From Brenneria corticis (GTDB lineage: Bacteria > Pseudomonadota > Gammaproteobacteria > Enterobacterales > Enterobacteriaceae), in contig NZ_KZ819071.1 of assembly GCF_003115855.1 (NCBI RefSeq), positions 62,001 through 126,000 of the forward strand: a stretch of 64,000 bases of DNA. The letters run 5' to 3'. Under the pieces are notes generated by a model, which saw nothing but the letters and a program-made list of their open reading frames with translations, did no database searches and was not told the DNA's origin. Position numbers and translations under genes: made by a program. Below are positions 16,684 through 24,726 of this stretch, in pieces. Every line of letters starts with the position of its first letter. The stretch's first letter is position 1.

Positions 16684-17376
16684 TTAGCGTCTCTGTTTTA
16701 ACGCCAGCGCCCGATCTTCTTCATTCAGTCTGACCCCCGTGGTCAGGCGCTTATAATAAGAGTGGCTGGTGTTCAACGCGCCGATAGGATTATGCGCCAG
16801 CACCCGATCTTTGACGATCAGGTAGGTGACCGGCGCCACGGAGTGTTTAATAAATAACGAGTCATGACCGACGCACAGCCCGCTAATGACGTTTAAATCC
16901 GTTTTTTCCCTATTGCATAATTCCGCCTGCATAAGCGGATTACACATGGCTTCATACTGACCGGGCTGAATCTTATCCTGGTCGTCGATACCGACATTGC
17001 ACTTATCCTGCGCGCCGACTTTGCACAGCACGCCAAACGCCTGCAGGCCGTTGGCGCGCAGGATGTCGGCGAAGATGCGGTTCTCGCGGATCAGGCCGGC
17101 GCAGGAGGCGATGCCGATTTTACGCGCCCCAATCTTTTTGGCGAAAACGATAATCTCCTCCACCCGCGTCAACTGGCCGTAATACTGCCCTTCCACCTGC
17201 GCGGAGGCGTGCATAATCTTCGCCACCTGCTCATCGTCCGCGTACCTGGCCAGGCTAACCTGCAGCAGGTCGTCACTCTCCGGCGCCGTGGTCAGACACT
17301 TCCTGGGGAATTCACTATCCTGGCTCTGACAATTGAGGAAATTACATTCCGTACAGCTGAATTTATTGGCCACCAC
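16684..17376 (-). CDS. DUF1847 family cysteine-rich protein
   Basis: The 230-residue protein matches the DUF1847 pattern as I know it: an N-terminal CTECNFLNC cluster, then KCLTTAP, then a Rossmann-like segment ARKIGIASCAGLIRENRIFADILRANGL. Further conserved cysteines are at VLCKVG, DKCNVG, MCNPLMQAELCN and GLCVGHDSLFIKHS. Twelve or so cysteines suggest metal or Fe-S binding. No biochemical function is established that I know of. It lies just upstream of the binding-protein gene at 15682 on the same strand, 153 bp away, and could be co-expressed with the importer. Confidence 0.75.
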   Translation of the reverse strand: MVANKFSCTECNFLNCQSQDSEFPRKCLTTAPESDDLLQVSLARYADDEQVAKIMHASAQVEGQYYGQLTRVEEIIVFAKKIGARKIGIASCAGLIRENRIFADILRANGLQAFGVLCKVGAQDKCNVGIDDQDKIQPGQYEAMCNPLMQAELCNREKTDLNVISGLCVGHDSLFIKHSVAPVTYLIVKDRVLAHNPIGALNTSHSYYKRLTTGVRLNEEDRALALKQRR

Positions 17377-17907
17377 ACAACCCCATAACCTATAGCGTGA
17401 TCTTCCTTACAAAATAAAGGGTGAACGCCGGAGTTGGAAACTGATGATTCCGTCTATCGATAGTATAAATATGACAATCAAGCAATAACGCCCGGTATTC
17501 AATCCCGTGGCGGGGCGCGGAAAATCAGCGGATGTTATATCGTAATGCGGAATTAAATATATATACCCGTCATACTTCAAGCTGCAGGTGCGTTGGCTTT
17601 CCTCACTCACCCCGGTCACTTACTGGTGTAAGCTCCCGGGGATTCGCTGCGTCGCCGCCTTCCTGCAACTCGAATTATTTAGGGTATGTCGGAATACGGA
17701 ATTAAATATATAAAATAATGCTATTGAAAAATTACGCTTTAATTATCTGATATTGTCGTTTGACCGCTCTTTTTATTTATGCGGAGAATAGCGGTTCTGT
17801 TTACTATTTAGCTAATAATTAATGACATTAAAATAACATTAATTTATCGCCGCGCCGCTCGAAAGATTACCGCTCCGATGTTCAATTCACGTAATTAAGG
17901 AAACCCG
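17377..17907. other. AT-rich divergent intergenic region carrying an ERIC element
   Basis: This 531-bp gap separates the minus-strand DUF1847/importer genes from the plus-strand rhodanese gene, so it should hold both promoters. Its middle is an ERIC element (17561-17687). The flanks are strongly AT-rich, unlike the GC-rich genes around them. I see no further gene. Confidence 0.6.
17561..17687. repeat. ERIC (IRU) element
   Basis: The 127-bp palindromic element begins near TATACCCGTCATACTTCAAG and ends near CTCGAATTATTTAGGGTAT. Its inner part contains the ERIC core (CCGGTCACTTACTGG, then TAAGCTCCCGGGGATTC), corresponding to the classical ERIC1R/ERIC2 primer region. It is non-coding and mobilised passively. 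A second copy in opposite orientation is at 49388-49513. Confidence 0.9.
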
Positions 17908-19536
17908 ATGTCTATATCCTCCTCTGACCGGCCTCTGCCGCAGTCGCTCACTCCCCGGCAACTGCGCGACGCGCTCGATGCCGCCACGGAAATTGCCCTG
18001 ATCGACGTCCGGGAGCATGGGTTATATACCCGCGGCCATCTGCTGCTGGCCGCTAATGCGCCGCTGTGGCGACTGGGGCTGCTGATTGGCGATTTGGTGC
18101 CGCGTCGCGCAACGCGCATCGTGCTGATTGACGAAGACGGTTCCCTGCTGGAAGAGGCCGCCCGGCGCCTCGAGCGTCTCGGCTATGGCAATCTGGCGCT
18201 GCTGAGCGGCGGAACCCTGGCCTGGCAGGCCGCCGGGCTGGAGATCTTTATTGATGAGAACGTTCCCAGCAAAGCGCTGGGCGAAGTCATTGAGGTAGAG
18301 GCCCATACGCCGAACATTTCGGTGGAGGAGCTGCGCCGGCGCCAGGCGGGCGGCGAAAAGCTGGTGATCGTCGATGGGCGTACGCCGGAAGAGTTCGCCA
18401 ATTTCAGCCTGCCGGGCGCCCACAATATTCCCAATGGCGAACTGCCTTACCGTATCCGGGAGCTGGCGCCCGATGCGCGGACGCTGGTGGTGGTGAACTG
18501 CGCCGGACGCACGCGCAGCATTGTCGGCGCGCAGACGCTGATCGACGGCGGCCTGCCCAATCCGGTCGTCGCCTTGACCAACGGCACCATGGCCTGGCTG
18601 CTGGCGGACCTGCCGCTGGAGCAGGGGCGGCGGACCGCGCTGCCGCAACCGGGCGCCGAAAACCTGAGCGCCGCCCGCGAACAGGCGCGCCGACTGGCGC
18701 AACGGGCCGGGATCGCGACTCTCGACGCGCCGGCGCTGGCCGCTCTGCGCGCCGATGCCGAACGTACGCTGTATCAGTTCGATACCCGCACGCACGACGA
18801 ATATCAGGCCGGCCATCTGCCCGGTTTCCGCTGGGCGCCGGGCGGTCAGCTGGTTCAGGCGACCGACCGTTTCGCCGCGGCGCGCGGCGCGCGCATTGTG
18901 CTGGCGGACTGGGACGGCGTTCGCGCCCGCCATACCGCCGCGTGGCTGCGGCGGCTGGGCGGGTTTGAGATCTTTCTCTATGAGCCTGGTGCGGATGACG
19001 AGCGGGAACAGGGGCCGTCAACGCCGCACGTCCTGCGCGATGGCGCGCTGACGCCGGCAACGGAAATTTCGCCCCGGCAGCTCAGCCAACTGCTGGAGCG
19101 GCAGGCGGCGCAGGTTATTGACGTGGATGATAGCCTGCGCTTTATTCGCCGGCATATCGCCGGCGCGCGCTTTATCGCTCCGCATCGCCTGACGGAATGG
19201 CTGCCGAAGCTGGCCGCGGCGGACGATGGGCGCCAGTGGGTGCTGACCTCTAATGACGGCGTGCTGGCCGGCCTGATCGCCGGCGAGCTACAGCGCTACG
19301 CCATCAGCGCCGCGGCGCTGGCGGGCGGCAATCAGGCGTGGTTCGCCGCCGGTTTGCCGGTGGAAAGCGGCGATGAACACATTCTGACCGCCGAGGAAGA
19401 CCGGCAGCACAACGGCTATAGCGTCAGCGACCCGGCCCGGCGCGATCGGCTGTTCCGGGACTATCTGGACTGGGAAATCGGCCTGGTGCGGCAGCTGGAG
19501 CGACCGGGCGGCGAACTGCGCTTTAACCTGCCGTGA
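17908..19536 (+). CDS. Four-domain rhodanese-like sulfurtransferase
   Basis: The 542-residue cytoplasmic protein has four rhodanese repeats (about residues 15-115, 135-235, 265-355, 370-475), each with an LIDVRE or DGRTPEE-type strand and a GG-x-AW-x-AAGL-type end. Only domain 2 has the active-site loop cysteine (C198, NCAGRTRS). The matching loops of domains 1, 3 and 4 carry Asp or Asn (DEDGSL, DWDGVR, SNDGVL), so one domain is catalytic and three are probably structural. AAGGAAACCCG precedes ATG. It is convergent with the MetC-like gene 8 bp away. Sulfane-sulfur transfer fits the thiol-related enzymes that follow; the natural donor is unknown. Confidence 0.88.
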   Translation: MSISSSDRPLPQSLTPRQLRDALDAATEIALIDVREHGLYTRGHLLLAANAPLWRLGLLIGDLVPRRATRIVLIDEDGSLLEEAARRLERLGYGNLALLSGGTLAWQAAGLEIFIDENVPSKALGEVIEVEAHTPNISVEELRRRQAGGEKLVIVDGRTPEEFANFSLPGAHNIPNGELPYRIRELAPDARTLVVVNCAGRTRSIVGAQTLIDGGLPNPVVALTNGTMAWLLADLPLEQGRRTALPQPGAENLSAAREQARRLAQRAGIATLDAPALAALRADAERTLYQFDTRTHDEYQAGHLPGFRWAPGGQLVQATDRFAAARGARIVLADWDGVRARHTAAWLRRLGGFEIFLYEPGADDEREQGPSTPHVLRDGALTPATEISPRQLSQLLERQAAQVIDVDDSLRFIRRHIAGARFIAPHRLTEWLPKLAAADDGRQWVLTSNDGVLAGLIAGELQRYAISAAALAGGNQAWFAAGLPVESGDEHILTAEEDRQHNGYSVSDPARRDRLFRDYLDWEIGLVRQLERPGGELRFNLP

Positions 19537-19544
19537 TCGGCCTA

Positions 19545-20759
19545 TTACGGCGTTTCGCCGTCAGCCAGACGAAACGCCGCATCAATATCCTGCGCCAGAT
19601 CCCGCCAGTCCTCCAGCCCCACATGCAGCCTCACCACCGGCTGTTCCGTCGCACCGGCGTCGCGCCAGGCGACGTGTTCGGCCAGGCGGGAGGGCTCGGC
19701 AATCAGCGCCAGACTTTCATAGCCGCCCCAGGAGGCGCCGATGGCGAACAGCGTCAGCGCATCCACAAAGTCGGCGGCGAATTGCGCGTCGGCGCGGCGA
19801 AAGGCGAACGACAGCAGCCCGTTGGCGCCGCTGAAATCCCGCCGCCAGAGCGGATGGCCGGGGTCGTCGGGCAGCGCCGGATAAAACACCCGGCTGACCT
19901 CCGGGTGCCGTTGCAGATGCGCGGCGATGCGCAGCGCGTTGCTCTGATGCTGGCGCAAACGCACCCCCAGCGTCCGTATGCCGCGCAGCGTCAAATACGC
20001 ATCATCCGCGCCCACCGTCAGCCCCAGCGCATCCCAACTGGCGCCGATGCGCGCCGCCAGCTCCGGTCCGTCGACCGTAACCACGCCCTGCATCACGTCC
20101 GAATGGCCCGCGAGATATTTGGTGGCGGCCTGTAGCGTAATATGGGCGCCGTGGCGCAGCGGCTGGAAGAAATAGCCGCCGCTCCAGGTATTATCGGCGA
20201 CCACCAGCACGCCGCGCTCACGCGCCAGCGCCGCGATAGCCGGAAAATCCGTCACCTCGAACAGCAGCGAACCCGGCGATTCCAGATAGAGCAGGCGCGT
20301 ATTGGGGCGGATCAGCGCGGACAGGTCGTCGCGCTGCGGCGAAAAATAGTCCAGCGTCACGCCGTAGCGGGCCAGCAACGTACGATCGAGCTGTCGTACC
20401 GGCGAATAGACGCTATCGGCGACCAGCACGTGATCGCCCGGTTGGCACAGGGCGATAAAAACCAGGGAGATCGCCGACAGGCCGGACGGCGTCAGCCAGG
20501 AACGATAGCCCCCCTCCAGCTGCGTGACCGCCTCTTCCAGCGCCTGATGGGTATCCAGCCCGTGACGGCCATAGCCGGCGATACGCTCTCCGTCACGGCG
20601 GCGCTGATTATATTGCGCCATCGTCCCGACGCTATCGAACCGCACGGTGCTGGTACGCACCACCGGGACATTGACCGGCCCGGCGCCGGGAGAGGCGAGA
20701 GCGGGCGCGCCGCCATGAACCAGCTGCGTATCCGCCCGCCATTGTGTCTTTGGTTTCAT
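19545..20759 (-). CDS. Cys/Met-metabolism PLP enzyme, cystathionine beta-lyase-like
   Basis: The 404-residue PLP enzyme matches MetC-type lyases. It has TQLVHGG at the start, YGRHGLDTHQALEEAVTQLEGG, a PSGLSAISLVFIALCQPGD segment, VADNTWSGGYFF, and the PLP lysine in QAATKYLAGHSDVMQG. Enzymes of this family cleave C-S bonds of cystathionine, cystine or other cysteine S-conjugates to a thiol, ammonia and pyruvate. It starts 7 bp after the cupin gene stop, so they are one operon. In this context a role in breaking a cysteine S-conjugate is as likely as methionine synthesis. The exact substrate is not readable. Confidence 0.87.
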   Translation of the reverse strand: MKPKTQWRADTQLVHGGAPALASPGAGPVNVPVVRTSTVRFDSVGTMAQYNQRRRDGERIAGYGRHGLDTHQALEEAVTQLEGGYRSWLTPSGLSAISLVFIALCQPGDHVLVADSVYSPVRQLDRTLLARYGVTLDYFSPQRDDLSALIRPNTRLLYLESPGSLLFEVTDFPAIAALARERGVLVVADNTWSGGYFFQPLRHGAHITLQAATKYLAGHSDVMQGVVTVDGPELAARIGASWDALGLTVGADDAYLTLRGIRTLGVRLRQHQSNALRIAAHLQRHPEVSRVFYPALPDDPGHPLWRRDFSGANGLLSFAFRRADAQFAADFVDALTLFAIGASWGGYESLALIAEPSRLAEHVAWRDAGATEQPVVRLHVGLEDWRDLAQDIDAAFRLADGETP

Positions 20760-20766
20760 CTGCGCC

Positions 20767-21384
20767 TTATGCCCGATTTTCAGAGGGTTTCATCTGCGTG
20801 GCGTTGTAGTTGGTCACCTTGCCGGTTTGCGGATCGATGGCCACCCGCCGCACCAGCGTTTCCAGCGGCTGGCCGTACAGGTGTAAATGGCGGATCGGCC
20901 GGTCGCCGGCGACATGAATGCTGTGGATATCGTCCGGCAGGAAAGCGAGCGGCTCGCCGGGCCGCACCACCACTTCGCGCACCAGTTGCAGATCGGCCCG
21001 ATCGGGCTGGCCGCCGTCATCCAGACGCTGGTAAATCCGATTCAGCTCATCGCCCTCGACGGCGGCGATCGCCGCCCAGGTGGTGTGGTTGTGGGGCAGA
21101 GTGCTCTTGCCGGGCAACAGCGAATTGAGGTAGAGCGCCAGATCGTCATCGCCATCCTCGCTGTTCAGCCGGTAGCGGGTTGACGTTTCCACCGTTTCCG
21201 ACGGCGGGGGAAAATCCTCCGGACCGAATAGCTCATGCCGTGCGGCGAGCTGCGCCAGACGATGAGCCACCCGATCGACAATAACCCGCGACAGTTCCCC
21301 CTGCGCCAGAATGGCGCGGATATCGGTCAGCGCGGCGGTGACCGCCTGCTGGCGCTGTATGACTTTGGTTTCTGCAGATGCCAT
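20767..21384 (-). CDS. Cysteine-dioxygenase-like cupin (thiol dioxygenase family)
   Basis: I set the start at 21384 (MASAETKVIQ), preceded by AGGAGTAAGACC; the longer open frame upstream is low-complexity and has no ribosome site. The 205-residue protein has the iron-binding cupin signature of thiol dioxygenases: PHNHTTWAAIAAVEGDELN gives two His, and a later FLPDDIHSIHV gives the third. Family members oxidise cysteine or 3-mercaptopropionate to the sulfinate with O2. Operon partners are the MetC-like lyase downstream and the binding protein and HyuBA upstream on the same strand. Cysteine and another small thiol are both possible substrates. Confidence 0.82.
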   Translation of the reverse strand: MASAETKVIQRQQAVTAALTDIRAILAQGELSRVIVDRVAHRLAQLAARHELFGPEDFPPPSETVETSTRYRLNSEDGDDDLALYLNSLLPGKSTLPHNHTTWAAIAAVEGDELNRIYQRLDDGGQPDRADLQLVREVVVRPGEPLAFLPDDIHSIHVAGDRPIRHLHLYGQPLETLVRRVAIDPQTGKVTNYNATQMKPSENRA

Positions 21385-21442
21385 GGTCTTACTCCTGTCG
21401 TTATAATTAGCTGAAAGGTAAAGCGATAAAGCCTGCCGGCCG

Positions 21443-23038
21443 CTAGGGTTTGGCCAGCCACACCTCCGCCAGATTGCCCTCCACGCCGTCGGCGGTGACC
21501 GAGTGGTCGTGCACCCGGCGGTTATAAATGGTGATAAATTCGGGCGATACCAGGCTGACGTCCGGCAGTTCCTGCCCGACAATCTGCTGGAAGCGTTGGA
21601 ATTGCTGCACGCGCCGCGCCGGATCGTTCTCCGTCTGCGCCGTTTCCAGTAACCGATCCACCTCGGGATTGTGATAGTGCGAGGCATTAGAGAACGGCAC
21701 CCCTTTGCGGAAGTTCTTCGACCAGTAAATACGCTGCACGCCGACGGTCGGATCGAACAGATTGCTGTGTCCGTTAACGGTAAAGGCGAAATCGCGGTCG
21801 GTATAAACCCGGCGCACAAAGGTGGACAGGTCCTGGGAGCGCAGCGTGACGCCGATACCGATTTTGGCCAGCGACGAACGCAGGTATTCCGCCGTTTTGC
21901 GCAGATCTTCCGCTATCGGGTTATAGTCGAGGGCCACTTTGAAACGAACCCCGTCGGCGCCGCGCCGGTAGCCCGCCTCATCCAGCAGCGCGTTAGCCTT
22001 TTCGATATCAAAGGCATAGGGGGACGGAACGGCGTCGTGATACTCGGTGATGCCGGGGGCAATCGGGGAGGAGCTGACTTTGCCCAGACCGAAGTAGGCC
22101 ACCTGCAAAACGATATCGCGATTGACGGCGTGCGCCACCGCCTGCCTGACGCGCAGATCGCGGAAATGTTCATCGTCCAGATTGAACTGCAACGACGATA
22201 CATTATAGGAATAGCTATTGCCCTTGGTTTCAAACCCCAGCTGCGGCAACGCCTTCAGCCGCGCGATATCGCTTAGCGCCACCGGAGAACGGTAGCCCAG
22301 ATCGGCGGCGTTGGTTTCAAACGCCAGCGAACGCGCGGCGGCGTCCGGGATAAACTTCACCACCAGTTGATCGAGGTAAGGCCGCCCAGGCTGCCAGTAA
22401 TGGGGGTTACGCTTATACAGCACGTGGCTGCCGCGCACCCACTGGTCGAACACATAGGGGCCGGTGCCTATCGGCGCGCCGTTGTGCGGATTGGTCAGCG
22501 GATCTTTGCCCTCGTACAGGTGACGCGGGACAATGGGCGACTCCGCCGCCGCAAACGCCTTGATCAAATAGGGCGCGGGCTTCGACAGCACAATCACCGC
22601 CGTGTGGGGATCCGGCGTCTCGATGGCGGTGACATTGGCAAAGGTGCTTGAGCCGCGTGGGTGCACCTTCTTCAGCAGATCGATGGACCAGGCGACGTCG
22701 GCCGAGGTGAAATCCCGACCGTCGTGCCATTTCACCCCCTGGCGCAGATGAAACGTATAGCGCGTACCGTCGGGGCTGATTTCCCAGGCGGTCGCCAGCT
22801 GCGGCTGCGGGTTCAGGTCGTAATCGTAGCTGAGCAGCCCTTCGGTTACCTTGGCGCTGACGCTCAGCGCCGGCGTCGCCACCGTGGTCAGCGCCACCAG
22901 CGCCGGGGGCTCATAGTTAATCACCAGCGTCAGCGTGCCGCCGCGCTGCGGTTGAACATCGGCTGCCTGCCCGGTACCGGTCAGCAGTAGTAAAAACGTC
23001 GCGGCCATCACTGGCCGCAGCCCCGCTAAACGCAACAT
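21443..23038 (-). CDS. Family-5 (dipeptide/oligopeptide type) ABC solute-binding protein, without its own permeases
   Basis: The 531-residue protein has a signal peptide ending near GQA-AD. The family-5 core shows GGTLTLVINYEPPAL, TEGLLSYDYDLNPQPQLATAWEISPDG and a FHLRQGVKWHDGRDFTSADV segment. No dipeptide-type permease or ATPase is nearby. Its C-terminal third (TFVRRVYTDRDF, DPTVGVQRIYWSKNFRKGVPFSN) is strikingly like that of the binding protein at 50080 (TFYKRIYTDYDF, DPTIGVQRFFWSKNITPGVPFSN). It may therefore feed the DppBC-like channel at 51.8-55.2 kb. It is 18 bp upstream-coupled to hyuB, suggesting it imports the substrate of the HyuAB enzyme. Confidence 0.88.
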   Translation of the reverse strand: MLRLAGLRPVMAATFLLLLTGTGQAADVQPQRGGTLTLVINYEPPALVALTTVATPALSVSAKVTEGLLSYDYDLNPQPQLATAWEISPDGTRYTFHLRQGVKWHDGRDFTSADVAWSIDLLKKVHPRGSSTFANVTAIETPDPHTAVIVLSKPAPYLIKAFAAAESPIVPRHLYEGKDPLTNPHNGAPIGTGPYVFDQWVRGSHVLYKRNPHYWQPGRPYLDQLVVKFIPDAAARSLAFETNAADLGYRSPVALSDIARLKALPQLGFETKGNSYSYNVSSLQFNLDDEHFRDLRVRQAVAHAVNRDIVLQVAYFGLGKVSSSPIAPGITEYHDAVPSPYAFDIEKANALLDEAGYRRGADGVRFKVALDYNPIAEDLRKTAEYLRSSLAKIGIGVTLRSQDLSTFVRRVYTDRDFAFTVNGHSNLFDPTVGVQRIYWSKNFRKGVPFSNASHYHNPEVDRLLETAQTENDPARRVQQFQRFQQIVGQELPDVSLVSPEFITIYNRRVHDHSVTADGVEGNLAEVWLAKP

Positions 23039-23055
23039 AAAAGCTCCTGTGCTGG

Positions 23056-24726
23056 TTAATCCTGAACGGTATAGCCGTACAGCGTACGGGCGGCGTCAGG
23101 CGTCACTAATTGATTGTCGATATCCTGGCGCACGGCGGCCCGGTCGCGGGTCGACGGTTCGCCCAGCCCGCCGCCGCCGGGCGTTTCCACCACCAGGCGT
23201 TCGCCGGGCGGGATAATTTGCTGCCCTTTGCCCGACAGCGGCTGCCCCGATCCCAGGCTGACCCGCCCGCCGGCGCCGTTGCGTCCTCCTTCCGCCCCGC
23301 GCGCCGGGAAGGCGATGCGATCCCAGGCCGCCCCCAGCGCCATCGGCGCCCCGCCGCCGTGGGATAGCTCAATCACCTGTCCCAGGCCGCCGCGAAAATG
23401 TCCGGCGCCGCCGGAATCCGGGCGGTACTCTTTGCGCCAGAACACCACCGGGCTGATGGATTCAAGGATCTCCACCGAGACGTTACGCACCCCGCTGGGA
23501 AACGAGGTGGTGGAGAGGCCGTCGATGCCCGGCCGGGCGCCGGTGCCGCCGGTGGAAAAGCTGGTGATGGAAAAACGGGGTTGCCGCAGAAAGCTGCCGG
23601 CGTCGAAACCGGGCAGCACATGGCCGCCGGACAGTTGGATATTCCACAGGCAGGAAGCGCCTTCGGCGGGAACCGCATTGGGTTTCGCCTGGCGCAGGCA
23701 GCCAAAGATCACATCCGGCAGCATCTGGCCGACGATATGACGCGAGGTTACCGCGGCGGGATAAGGCGCGTTGAGTATCGATCCCTCCGGCGCCTTGACG
23801 GTTATCACCTCCAGCGAACCGGCGTTGTTGGGCACCTCGGAGCCGATAAGGCAGCGCACGCCAAATGAGCTGTAGGCGTCGGTATAGGCCTTGACCACGT
23901 TGATCCCTTTGGCGACAAACGGCGAGGTGCCGTCAAAATCGATCTCGATGCCCTGTTCGCTAAGGGTCAGCGCCGCGCGCAGCAGGATCGGCGCGTCATA
24001 GCCGTCAATCCACATCTCCGACTGCCAGCGCCCCGCCGGCCACTGGCGCACGGCGGCCAGCATCGCCTGGCGGGAATGGGTGAGAATATGCTCCCCCGCC
24101 GCGTGCAGATCGCTCAGCGAGAATTCATCCAGCATGGCGGTGAGCCGGCGTCCGCCCACCTCGTTACAGGCCACCAGCGCCAGAATATCCCCTTCCACCT
24201 GCTCGGGTTCGCGCACGTTGGCTTTAATAATCCGCAGTACCGTATTATCCAGCCTGCCGGCCTGGATAAAGCGCAAAATCGGCAGGAACAGGCCTTCATG
24301 GTAGATCTGGTGACCGTCGGGCCCCGGTCCCAGCCCGCCGATGTCCACCACGTGCAGCGTCGAGGCGAACAGCGCCACGCTTTGCCCCCGGTGGAAGACC
24401 GGCGTTACCATGGTGATGTCGTACAAATGGCCGGTGCCTTTCCACGGATCGTTGGTCAGGAACACGTCGCCCGGCGCCATATCGGACAGCGGAAACTGGC
24501 GCAGAAAGTGTTTTACCGACTCGGCCATGGAGTTGACGTGCCCCGGCGTACCGGTGACCGCCTGGGCGATCATCCGGCCGTCAGGCAGAAATACGCCGGC
24601 GGACAGATCGCCCGCTTCACGGGTCGAGGTGCCGAACGCCGTGCGGATCAGCGTCTGCGCCTGCTCTTCCACCACGGCGATCAGGCGATTCCATATCACC
24701 TGATACTGGATCGTGCTCAGACTCAT
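23056..24726 (-). CDS. hyuB: Hydantoinase B / 5-oxoprolinase beta-type subunit
   Basis: The 556-residue protein has HyuB marks. The N-terminus (IQYQVIWNRLIAVVEEQAQTLIRTAF) leads to STREAGDLSAGVFLPDGRMIAQA, then PGDVFLTNDPWKGTGHLYDITMVTPVF. The C-terminus is rich in glycine (RPDSGGAGHFRGGLGQ; VETPGGGGLGEPSTRD). It overlaps hyuA by 4 bp (ATGA). The HyuA-HyuB pair hydrolyses cyclic amide rings such as hydantoins, 5-oxoproline or their sulfur analogues, with ATP. Surrounding sulfur enzymes raise the possibility of a thiohydantoin- or thiazolidine-type substrate. Confidence 0.88.
   Translation of the reverse strand: MSLSTIQYQVIWNRLIAVVEEQAQTLIRTAFGTSTREAGDLSAGVFLPDGRMIAQAVTGTPGHVNSMAESVKHFLRQFPLSDMAPGDVFLTNDPWKGTGHLYDITMVTPVFHRGQSVALFASTLHVVDIGGLGPGPDGHQIYHEGLFLPILRFIQAGRLDNTVLRIIKANVREPEQVEGDILALVACNEVGGRRLTAMLDEFSLSDLHAAGEHILTHSRQAMLAAVRQWPAGRWQSEMWIDGYDAPILLRAALTLSEQGIEIDFDGTSPFVAKGINVVKAYTDAYSSFGVRCLIGSEVPNNAGSLEVITVKAPEGSILNAPYPAAVTSRHIVGQMLPDVIFGCLRQAKPNAVPAEGASCLWNIQLSGGHVLPGFDAGSFLRQPRFSITSFSTGGTGARPGIDGLSTTSFPSGVRNVSVEILESISPVVFWRKEYRPDSGGAGHFRGGLGQVIELSHGGGAPMALGAAWDRIAFPARGAEGGRNGAGGRVSLGSGQPLSGKGQQIIPPGERLVVETPGGGGLGEPSTRDRAAVRQDIDNQLVTPDAARTLYGYTVQD

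Noticed and set aside
16684..17376. DUF1847 protein as a ferredoxin
   Set aside because: Its cysteines do not form CxxCxxCxxxC clusters; only a DUF1847-type pattern is supported.
19533..21183. Large plus-strand open frames opposite the MetC-like and cupin genes
   Set aside because: They are antisense to well-supported enzymes and lack ribosome sites and motifs.
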